Of a stretch of 48,524 nt of DNA, positions 42,065-48,524 are shown in pieces. The notes beneath the pieces are model-generated. The model worked only from the letters and a program-made list of their open reading frames with translations, did not search any database and was not told where the DNA came from. The translations under genes were made by a program, and so were the position numbers. The stretch's first letter is position 1. The number at the start of each line of letters is the position of its first letter. This stretch comes from SFTJ01 sp051871515 (GTDB taxonomy: Bacteria; Bacteroidota; Bacteroidia; Bacteroidales; Muribaculaceae): NCBI GenBank assembly GCA_051871515.1, contig JBJECY010000048.1, forward strand, positions 1 to 48,524, written 5' to 3'.

Positions 42065-43921
42065 TCAGCCTTTTTTCTTCTTAAATTTATCGTAGTTGCC
42101 GTGAAAGTCGGGCTTTTCACTTTTTTTATCTTTTTTTGCGCGTTTTGCCGGGTCTTTTTTGCTGGCAAAGCGTTCGGCACGGCGTTCACGACGCGATTTT
42201 TTGTGCCCCGGACTGTCTTGGTCGTGCTTCCTGGCTGCTTTGCCCTTGTTCTCGCTGGCATAGTCTTTATCGGGCACGGCAATCTCGCAATAGAGACGCT
42301 TGCCAAAGAAGTCCTCGCCTTTGAGAGCCGAGATTACTCGGTGTGCTTCGCCTGTGCGCACGTCAAAAAGCGAGTAGCCCGAGAGCAGGTCGATGCGGCC
42401 AATGTCAATGCGTTGACCTTTGGCGTTTTGGTTGATAAGCTCAATGAGGTTAGGAGCAAAGAAACCATCGGCCTTTCCGGCGTTGATGTAAAGGCGTTCA
42501 TATCCTTCTTCGCCCACGCGGCGGTCTTTGTCCTCGTTGGTGCGTGGTGTCTTGGCTTTCTTGTCGGCCTTGTTGCCCTTTTTGCGTTCGGTTTCAGGCA
42601 CGTCGAGCACGCGAGCGTCTTTGTAGTATTGCAGCAGGCGGTTGGCTTCAAGCGAGAGCACGCGTTTAAGCAGGTCTTCGGTGCTGAGCCATTCAAGCTT
42701 CTTCATGATGCCGGGCAGATAGTTGTTGATTTGCTCCTCGTCAACGTCAACTTTCTCAAGTCTGTCGGCAAGGTTGAAGAGCTGCTTGGTGATGATGTCG
42801 CTTGGCGAAGGCACTTCTTTGCGCTCAAAGGCTTTGCCAATGCGCTTTTCTATGTCGCGAATCTTACCTTTCTCGCGAGTGTGCACAATTGATACTGAGA
42901 CACCTGTTTTCCCGGCACGCCCGGTGCGTCCGCTGCGGTGGGTGTAAGTGGCAATATCGTCGGGCAGACCGTAGTTGATTACATGGGTGAGGTTGTCAAC
43001 GTCAAGGCCGCGGGCAGCCACATCGGTAGCCACAAGCAGCTGTATGTTGTGCTCACGGAATTTCTTCATCACAAGGTCGCGTTGTGCCTGCGAGAGGTCG
43101 CCGTGAAGTGAGTCGGCATTATAGCCGTCGCTAATGAGCCAATCGGCAATCTCTTGCGTTTCGCGGCGAGTGCGGCAGAACACAATGCCGTAGATGCTTG
43201 GGCAATAGTCGGCAACGCGCTTCAGCGCCAGGTATTTGTCGCGTGCGTGCACCATATAATAGATGTGTCGCACGTTTTCTGCGCCTTCGTTGCGCGAACC
43301 CACCACAATCTCTTCGGGGTTGTGCATATAGTTCTTGGCTATTGCCTCAATCTCGTTGGGCATAGTGGCTGAGAAAAGCAGCATTTTGCGTTCTTGGGGC
43401 ACATAGGTGAGAATCTCGTTGATGTCGTCGATAAAGCCCATGTTGAGCATCTCGTCGGCCTCGTCGAGTATCACGGTGCTCACCTTCTCCATGTTCACGG
43501 TGTTGCGCTTAATGAGGTCGATGAGGCGTCCGGGTGTTGCCACCACAATGTGCACGCCGCGGCGCAACATCTTTATTTGGCTTTCAATGCTTGAACCGCC
43601 ATAAACGGGCAGCACACGCAGATTGTCGATGTATTTCGAGTAGTCGGCAAGGTCGCCTGCTATTTGCAGACACAGTTCGCGGGTTGGCGCAATGATGAGG
43701 GCTTGTGGATTTTCGGTCTCAACGATGATTCGTTGCAGCACGGGCAGACCAAAGGCGGCTGTTTTGCCAGTGCCGGTTTGTGCCAGAGCTATAATGTCGT
43801 TTTGCTCGTTGAGCAAATGGGGAATTACCTTTTCTTGTATTGGCATGGGGTTGATGAAACCCAATTCGGTGATTGCTTTGATGATATCCTCGCGGACTCC
43901 TAATTCTTCAAAAGTTTTCAT
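42065..43921 (-). CDS. DEAD-box ATP-dependent RNA helicase with DbpA-type RNA-binding domain
   Basis: The 618-residue protein unwinds RNA, probably in ribosome assembly and cold adaptation (DeaD/CsdA group). The motifs are in order: Q motif (FEELGVREDIIKAITELGFINPMPIQ), AQTGTGKT, PTRELCLQ, TPGRLID, DEAD, SAT, then in domain 2 GIVFCRTRRETQ, ATDVAARGLDV and HRSGRTGRAG. From about 480 to 560 lies the DbpA-like RNA-binding fold (YERLYINAGKADGFFAPNLIELI), followed by a lysine/arginine-rich tail ending KKKKG. It has its own promoter at 44063-44094 and a leader of about 135 nt. Confidence 0.95.
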   Translation of the reverse strand: MKTFEELGVREDIIKAITELGFINPMPIQEKVIPHLLNEQNDIIALAQTGTGKTAAFGLPVLQRIIVETENPQALIIAPTRELCLQIAGDLADYSKYIDNLRVLPVYGGSSIESQIKMLRRGVHIVVATPGRLIDLIKRNTVNMEKVSTVILDEADEMLNMGFIDDINEILTYVPQERKMLLFSATMPNEIEAIAKNYMHNPEEIVVGSRNEGAENVRHIYYMVHARDKYLALKRVADYCPSIYGIVFCRTRRETQEIADWLISDGYNADSLHGDLSQAQRDLVMKKFREHNIQLLVATDVAARGLDVDNLTHVINYGLPDDIATYTHRSGRTGRAGKTGVSVSIVHTREKGKIRDIEKRIGKAFERKEVPSPSDIITKQLFNLADRLEKVDVDEEQINNYLPGIMKKLEWLSTEDLLKRVLSLEANRLLQYYKDARVLDVPETERKKGNKADKKAKTPRTNEDKDRRVGEEGYERLYINAGKADGFFAPNLIELINQNAKGQRIDIGRIDLLSGYSLFDVRTGEAHRVISALKGEDFFGKRLYCEIAVPDKDYASENKGKAARKHDQDSPGHKKSRRERRAERFASKKDPAKRAKKDKKSEKPDFHGNYDKFKKKKG

Positions 43922-44062
43922 TAATCAATGTTGTTGTGAATGTTGTTTTGTTAGCTCATTTTCATACGCTGCAATTGTTCATGATGCTGCCTCCTTGGCT
44001 CACGCTTGGGGTGGTGCCTTTGTGCAAATGAGGATTTTTGCGCCCTCGAATGAAAATTTTTG

Positions 44063-44094
44063 CAAAGTTACCTAAAATTTTTCACATTTTGCAA
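44063..44094 (-). promoter_or_regulatory. Promoter of the DEAD-box helicase gene
   Basis: On the minus strand TTG (44094-44092), a 21-bp spacer and TAACTTTG (44070-44063). Transcription would start near 44056, so the leader before the ATG at 43921 is about 135 nt, long for this genome apart from exbB. Confidence 0.6.
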
Positions 44095-44108
44095 CCAATA
44101 GCATAGAT

Positions 44109-44157
44109 ATAAGCCAAAAACATAATGCCTTAGGTTGACAAAATGTTTTTGGCTTAT
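44109..44157 (-). terminator. Terminator of the trmB-mrp operon
   Basis: A 15-bp perfect inverted repeat (ATAAGCCAAAAACAT at 44109-44123; complement at 44143-44157) with a 19-nt loop lies 27 nt after the mrp stop on the minus strand. The A/T-tract within the stem and its position suggest a terminator. Confidence 0.6.
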
Positions 44158-44183
44158 GGTTTATGTTGATATGACTTGTGATG

Positions 44184-45287
44184 TCAGTGCATCTCAACTT
44201 TGGTGGTTGGCGGTAACGAAGCGTTGCGCTGGTCAACTGAACTGACCACTTCGCGCGCCAATTGCAGGAATGCTGCGCCCGACACTGAGTTTTGCAGCAC
44301 CACGGGGACACCGTCGTCGCCGCCACGGCAGATGGTTGCCACCAGTGGTATTTGTCCCAACAATGGCACTTGCAGCTTGTCGGCAAGGGTCTTGCCGCCG
44401 TCTTTGCCAAAGATGAAGTATTGCTCATCGGGGTGAACTGCCGGAGTGAACCACGACATGTTTTCAACCAATCCAAGTATAGGCACATTCACTTGCTCGC
44501 TTTGGAACATGCTTATGCCTTTGCGGGCATCAGCAAGCGCCACTTCTTGCGGAGTTGATACCACAATGGCTCCGGTGATGGCAAGTGTTTGTACCAATGT
44601 GAGGTGAATGTCGCTGGTGCCGGGAGGCATATCGATGATGAAATAATCAAGGTCGCCCCAATGTGCTTCGCCAATGAGCTGCTTCAGGGCGTTGCTTGCC
44701 ATACCGCCGCGCCAAAGCACTGCTTTGTCAGGGTCAACAAGCAAACCTATTGACAGCAGTTTCACGCCATATTTCTCAATGGGAATGATGAGGTCGCGGC
44801 CGTTGACTTTTTCCATGTAAAGGTGCTCCTGCTCTATTCCAAACATTTTTGGCATAGACGGGCCAAAGATGTCGGCATCAAGCAGACCCACGCTGTATCC
44901 CAATTGCGCCAATGCCACTGCAAGGTTGGCAGAGATGGTTGATTTGCCCACACCGCCTTTGCCAGAGCTTACGCCTATGATGTTTTTCACGCCCGGAAGC
45001 GGATTGGCTGGCTTTTGTGGGGCAGGGTTGCGTATGATGGTGGCAATGTTGCCTTTTATGTCAACTTCGGGGCTGATGTAGGTGAGAATGGCTGCCTCAG
45101 CCGATTTGATGAGCGACTTGATGAATGGGTCGGTGGGCTTGTCGAATATCAGAGAGAACGACACTCGGTTGCCGTCGATGCGAATGTCATCGGCCACCAT
45201 GCCCGAGCTTACAATGTCTTTGCCTGTGCCCGGATAGCGCACTTTGGCAAGTGCGTCAAGAATCAGTTTTGGATATAATCTTTCCAT
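44184..45287 (-). CDS. mrp: Mrp/ApbC-family iron-sulfur cluster carrier ATPase
   Basis: The 367-residue P-loop ATPase carries Fe-S clusters to target proteins. It has an N-terminal MIP18/DUF59 domain (about 1-85), a Pro-rich joint, then the deviant Walker A GKGGVGKST at 109-117, the DADIFGPSMPKMFG switch, and the PPGTSDIHLTL motif. The C-terminal cluster-binding CxxC of the family is missing: the segment that follows ENMSWF reads TPAVHPDEQYFIFG. From memory, Bacteroidetes relatives share this loss, so it may carry clusters by another route or work mainly as an ATPase. It starts 9 bp after trmB. Confidence 0.93.
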   Translation of the reverse strand: MERLYPKLILDALAKVRYPGTGKDIVSSGMVADDIRIDGNRVSFSLIFDKPTDPFIKSLIKSAEAAILTYISPEVDIKGNIATIIRNPAPQKPANPLPGVKNIIGVSSGKGGVGKSTISANLAVALAQLGYSVGLLDADIFGPSMPKMFGIEQEHLYMEKVNGRDLIIPIEKYGVKLLSIGLLVDPDKAVLWRGGMASNALKQLIGEAHWGDLDYFIIDMPPGTSDIHLTLVQTLAITGAIVVSTPQEVALADARKGISMFQSEQVNVPILGLVENMSWFTPAVHPDEQYFIFGKDGGKTLADKLQVPLLGQIPLVATICRGGDDGVPVVLQNSVSGAAFLQLAREVVSSVDQRNASLPPTTKVEMH

Positions 45288-45296
45288 AAGTGAGTT

Positions 45297-46070
45297 TTAT
45301 TTTTGATTGCGCTGCTCCATTTCTTGCGGGCACTGAATGTAGCCGCGAGAGAAGCTGCGGTAGGTGTCTTCTTCAATTTCAATGTCGGGCTCGGCAAGCG
45401 TGCCTTGCTGCGGCAAGTGAAATTTAAGATATTTGATGGTGAGACCGCGGCTAAGCCACTGTTGCTCGTAATAAGTTTTTATTTCAAGAATGTCATCGGC
45501 GATGCCCGAGTGGTAAAGGTCGTTGGTGTTGACCTCGGTGGGGAGGTTGTTGAGCTTCAATAGCTCGCTTGTGTAGGTGTAGAGAAATGGGCTGTCGGTT
45601 TTTAGATGAACAATGCCGCCGTTGGTGAGTATTCCTCGGTAGAGTTGCAGAAAGCGTGTGCCGGTGAGGCGTTTGCGCGCTTTTTTCATCTGCGGGTCGG
45701 GGAAGGTAATCCAAATTTCGCTCACTTCGTTTGGCTCAAAAAAGTGGTTGATGAGTTCGATATCGGTGCGCAAAAAAGCAACGTTGCTGATGCCTTGTGC
45801 GGTGGCTTGTGTGGCTCCGGTCCACATGCGAGCCCCTTTGCAGTCAATGCCAATATAGTTTTTGCCGGGGAAGCGTTGCGCAAGCCCCACCGCATATTCG
45901 CCTTTACCGCAGCCAAGCTCAAGCACTATGGGATTGTCATTACCAAAAAATTCTTTGTTCCACTTGCCTTTGAGCGGAAATTCTTCGCGTTGCAGGCGTG
46001 CAAAAGGGTATTGCAGAACGCAGCTCAATGTCTCCATTTCTGCAAATTTCTTGAGTTTATTCTTTCCCAT
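45297..46070 (-). CDS. trmB: tRNA (guanine-N7)-methyltransferase
   Basis: TrmB methylates G46 in the variable loop of tRNA using S-adenosylmethionine. The 257-residue protein has the SAM-binding LELGCGKGEY at 50-59, YIGIDCKGARMW, the loop ISNVAFLRTDIE, and the TrmB signature ITFPDPQMKKARKRLTGTRFL. It extends about 40 residues beyond the E. coli enzyme's end, with an acidic/Gln-rich tail. It is 9 bp upstream of mrp on the same strand, so the two are cotranscribed. No consensus promoter is visible in the 100 bp upstream. Confidence 0.94.
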   Translation of the reverse strand: MGKNKLKKFAEMETLSCVLQYPFARLQREEFPLKGKWNKEFFGNDNPIVLELGCGKGEYAVGLAQRFPGKNYIGIDCKGARMWTGATQATAQGISNVAFLRTDIELINHFFEPNEVSEIWITFPDPQMKKARKRLTGTRFLQLYRGILTNGGIVHLKTDSPFLYTYTSELLKLNNLPTEVNTNDLYHSGIADDILEIKTYYEQQWLSRGLTIKYLKFHLPQQGTLAEPDIEIEEDTYRSFSRGYIQCPQEMEQRNQK

Positions 46071-46129
46071 TTAACCGGTTCTTGTTGTTGATAGGTTGCG
46101 ATATTTGTTTGATAATAATAGTGTGGCAA

Positions 46130-46149
46130 AGCCGCCGGGTGGGGCGGCT
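46130..46149 (-). terminator. Terminator of the cohesin/dockerin gene pair
   Basis: AGCCGCC (46130-46136) pairs with GGCGGCT (46143-46149) around a 6-nt loop, 21 nt after the stop at 46171. On the minus strand the stem is followed by TTTGCC, a short T-run. The same GC-rich motif style recurs in the nqrA-exbB gap. Confidence 0.65.
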
Positions 46150-46170
46150 AAGCGGTGGCAACAGCCGAGA

Positions 46171-46899
46171 TTATTTCACAATCAGCTTGGTTTGCCCCAC
46201 GATGTAAACACCGGGTTGTGGCACGCTGAATGCGTTCTTGCCAGTCTTCACGTTGAGAGGCACGGTGATGCTGGCTGTGTTGGTGAGGTTGAGCACGGTG
46301 TCGCTTGGCGAAATCACTATGATGCTTCTGCCCGATGCATAAATCTGCATCTTGCTCACGCTTGGTGAGGCAATGCCTGAAACGGCTGTGTTGATGGCAA
46401 GGTCAGCAAATTTGTGCTCCACACACATTGGATTCTCGCCCGAGTTGTCGATTTGCGAGAATATGATGTTGGTGATATCGGTTTGGCTATTTGAACTTTC
46501 CTCGGGATTCACAGCTGCCACGGCGTAAGAAAAGAGGCTTTGGCTGAAGTTATCGAAAACGGCATTGGTGGTTGAATAAACCAACACTCTCAGGTGGCTT
46601 TGGTCAATCAGGTTTTCCTCAATAACGTGAGAGTATCCCATGCGCTCAGAGCGGATGATGTATTTGCCATTGGTGGCAACAAACTTTAGTGTTGCCGGAA
46701 TGGTGATGTCGCACTGAAAGGCTGTGAAGTCAACGGCGTTGACAAGGGCAACGTCAACGTTTTTCACCTCGTCGCGGTCGATGGTGGCGCCCTCGCATGT
46801 GAGATAGTTTTCGGCTGTTTGAGCCTTGATGCCGATGGTGCTTGCCAATGCTGCTAAGCCTATTGCCAGCACTGATAATATATGATTGTTTCGCTTCAT
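46171..46899 (-). CDS. Secreted cohesin-like protein with type IX sorting domain
   Basis: The 242-residue protein has a signal peptide (MKRNNHILSVLAIGLAALASTIGIKAQ). Residues about 35-165 resemble the cohesin fold found in Bacteroidetes surface proteins: DVALVNAVDFTAFQCDITIPATLKFV, then LRVLVYSTTNAVF and a closing SLFSYAVAAV. The last 55 residues (KMQIYASGRSIIVISPSD...PQPGVYIVGQTKLIVK) are a type IX type A C-terminal sorting domain, so it should be exported by SprA and attached to the surface. It follows the leucine-rich-repeat/dockerin gene by 36 bp on the same strand. The cohesin assignment comes from pattern recognition and is less sure than the sorting domain. Confidence 0.72.
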   Translation of the reverse strand: MKRNNHILSVLAIGLAALASTIGIKAQTAENYLTCEGATIDRDEVKNVDVALVNAVDFTAFQCDITIPATLKFVATNGKYIIRSERMGYSHVIEENLIDQSHLRVLVYSTTNAVFDNFSQSLFSYAVAAVNPEESSNSQTDITNIIFSQIDNSGENPMCVEHKFADLAINTAVSGIASPSVSKMQIYASGRSIIVISPSDTVLNLTNTASITVPLNVKTGKNAFSVPQPGVYIVGQTKLIVK

Positions 46900-46935
46900 A
46901 GTTTCCTGTGAAAATATATTGTGGATAATACGGTA

Positions 46936-48372
46936 TTATTGCTGTACACTGTTATTGTCTTGATACAAAATGCTGTTGATTACATAGTTGATATCGGTGT
47001 TATCAATTGCATCGTCAAGGTTGCTGTCGGCGGTTTCAAACGTGAAGTTGGCAGCTGTTTTGCCTGTGGTGTGGCTGATGATGGCTGTGAGGTCGTTCAC
47101 GTTGATTTGCTTGTTGCTGTCGGCGTCGCCGTTGAGGGTGAGGCTAAAGTCTTGCCACACGGCTGTGGTTGTGTAGCCTTGTGCGTTGATGTGGGTGGTG
47201 AGTGCCACGTTGGGCAGGGTGATACCGCCAAATGCTTCTTCGCCAAGTTGTGGCGGTGTGGTGTTTTTGCTCACTACGCTTGTGAGGCTGTTCCAGTTGG
47301 CAAAAGCACGGTCGCCAATATAGATTACGTTGCTTGGCAACACAAGCTTTTGTGATTGGTTCCAACCGTAGTAGGCGTAGTTGCCAACCTCGTTGCTGCT
47401 TGAGTCGAGGCCTGTGCCTGATGCAGCGGTGCAACCGGCAAATTGCAGAGGCGAAATGCTTGAGCTGCAATTGCCAAGATTGATATCAGCAAGGTTGGCA
47501 TCGTAGAAAAATGCGCCCTCGCCAATGTGCGTTATGTTGCTTGGAATGGCTATGCTTGTGATTTGCGAGTTGGCAAAGGCATAAGCTGGTATAACGGTGA
47601 GTTTGGGGCATTGAGTGAAGTTGAAGCTGCTTATACCGCAGTTCATAAATGCTGCTTTGCCCATATTTGAGAATTGGCTTTCAGCGCCAAAGTCAATGGC
47701 AAATGTCTCGTCGCTACAACCGCAGAAGGCTTCTTCGCCAATTGTTGTGGTGTAGCTGCTCAGCTGCACTTGTGCCAGTGCCGAGCAGTTGAGGAATGCT
47801 TGGTTGCCTATGCTGAGAGTGGCTGTGCGGTCTTGTTCGGTCACCGATAGGCTTTTCAAAGCTGTGCAGTGCGAGAAAGCACCGGTGCCAACTATTGTGG
47901 TTGATGCCGGCAGGGTGATTGATTCAAGGCTTTGGCATGCCGAGAAAGCGTAGTCGCCAATTGAGTCAAGCTGCTGTGGCAGAACGATGCTTTGCAGCTG
48001 TTGGCATCCAAGAAAAGCGCCTTCGCCAATCACTTTGAGTGTTTGCGGCAAAATGAATGAACTGATGTTGCTGCTGGCAAAGCATGAGTTTGGCAGGGTT
48101 GCAGCCTCGTATTGGCACATGTTGCCAAATAATGCAATTTGGGTATCGACGGCTTCAATCTCAACGTCTTGCAGGTTGATTGATGTGAGCTGCTTGAGGT
48201 CGTTGGCAATAAACGAGAAGTCGCGGGCATCCATAGTGCCTGTAACGGTGAGTTGAGTAATGCTGTTGTCGCTTACCAATGATGACAAATTGCCCGACGT
48301 ACATTCAATAGCTTGGGCTGATGCTTGGCACAGGGCAAGTGAAAGTGTAAAGTATGATATAATTCTTCGCAT
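46936..48372 (-). CDS. BspA-type leucine-rich-repeat protein with C-terminal dockerin
   Basis: The 478-residue protein has a signal peptide (MRRIISYFTLSLALCQASAQA) and about ten BspA/Treponema-type LRR_5 repeats between residues 60 and 360, such as IGDYAFSACQSLESITLP, IGNQAFLNCSALAQVQLS and IGDRAFANWNSLTSVV. The C-terminal 66 residues (413-478) form a dockerin: two calcium-loop/helix repeats, the first DADSNKQINVND and the second DSNLDDAIDNTD, each with Asp/Asn at positions 1, 3, 5, 9 and 12. There is no type IX sorting tail. The longer start at 48405 is excluded by the promoter at 48407-48436. It is first in an operon with the cohesin-like gene. Confidence 0.85.
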   Translation of the reverse strand: MRRIISYFTLSLALCQASAQAIECTSGNLSSLVSDNSITQLTVTGTMDARDFSFIANDLKQLTSINLQDVEIEAVDTQIALFGNMCQYEAATLPNSCFASSNISSFILPQTLKVIGEGAFLGCQQLQSIVLPQQLDSIGDYAFSACQSLESITLPASTTIVGTGAFSHCTALKSLSVTEQDRTATLSIGNQAFLNCSALAQVQLSSYTTTIGEEAFCGCSDETFAIDFGAESQFSNMGKAAFMNCGISSFNFTQCPKLTVIPAYAFANSQITSIAIPSNITHIGEGAFFYDANLADINLGNCSSSISPLQFAGCTAASGTGLDSSSNEVGNYAYYGWNQSQKLVLPSNVIYIGDRAFANWNSLTSVVSKNTTPPQLGEEAFGGITLPNVALTTHINAQGYTTTAVWQDFSLTLNGDADSNKQINVNDLTAIISHTTGKTAANFTFETADSNLDDAIDNTDINYVINSILYQDNNSVQQ

Positions 48373-48406
48373 AGAATCAAAATAAATGATTGGATATATT
48401 TTCATA

Positions 48407-48436
48407 CAAAAATACTAACAAATTTCTGAATGACAA
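48407..48436 (-). promoter_or_regulatory. Promoter of the LRR-dockerin / cohesin operon
   Basis: On the minus strand TTG (48436-48434), a 19-bp spacer and TATTTTTG (48414-48407). Transcription would begin near 48400, giving a leader of about 28 nt before ATG 48372. No second promoter is seen in the 36 bp between the two genes. Confidence 0.75.
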
Positions 48437-48524
48437 TGCCAAAAGTGAAGATTATGAAATTTTTGGGGGACGAAAGATTCCAATAAGAAGTGCAACGGCC
48501 AAAGCCCACTCTCCATCGCAGGGG

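Noticed and set aside
48437..48524. The end of another gene at the right edge on the minus strand.
   Set aside because: Short frames are open there, but fewer than 30 codons are visible and none shows a recognisable pattern.

Overview
The window is chromosomal DNA of a Bacteroidota bacterium, most likely order Bacteroidales (Muribaculaceae- or Prevotellaceae-like). The evidence is SprA/Sov (the type IX secretion translocon), type IX C-terminal sorting domains, a putative-porin family protein, a DUF3256-like protein, a BspA-type leucine-rich repeat protein with a dockerin, a zinc-free L31, and many promoters of the Bacteroidetes type (TTTG, about 20 bp, then TAnnTTTG). There are no phage, IS, CRISPR, rRNA or tRNA genes. 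Nearly all of the window is core genome; the accessory-looking parts are intergenic regions, a small AT-rich patch at 38.7-39.7 kb and the surface-protein pair at the right end.

Left part (0-12 kb, mostly minus strand): L31 type B; a biotin-dependent carboxyltransferase with three tandem biotinyl domains; on the plus strand a PHP-type tyrosine phosphatase (CpsB-like) overlapping an outer-membrane beta-barrel gene; a cytidylate-kinase-like protein; and the complete Na+-translocating NADH:quinone reductase operon nqrABCDEF. The carboxyltransferase and Nqr both point to fermentative metabolism with sodium/redox energetics.

Middle (12-20 kb, plus strand): exbB-exbD-exbD-tonB behind a 280-nt leader, a strong terminator, a 32-unit array of a 14-bp repeat that is open in all three forward frames, an otherwise gene-poor 600 bp, then a small membrane protein, a PstS-like lipoprotein and a TPR protein. 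The exb-tonB and TPR genes show a codon choice (GGT, GCT, AAC, CGT) suggesting high expression.

20-38 kb (plus strand): two tandem secreted subtilisin-like proteases with type IX sorting tails, ruvA, sprA (about 2490 aa), a small unknown gene preceded by a 20-bp perfect palindrome, a cyclophilin with a large insertion, an M16 peptidase, a putative porin and a membrane-anchored solute-binding-domain protein. Type IX cargo and translocon are thus close neighbours.

38-48.5 kb (minus strand): a small secreted protein and an HTH regulator with an inverted repeat at its own start of transcription; xseB, xseA and a DUF3256-like protein; a DEAD-box helicase with a long leader; mrp and trmB; and finally an apparent two-gene operon encoding a leucine-rich-repeat protein ending in a dockerin and a cohesin-like protein ending in a type IX sorting tail. 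This last pair is the best candidate here for an undescribed system: a surface-anchored cohesin that captures its own operon partner.
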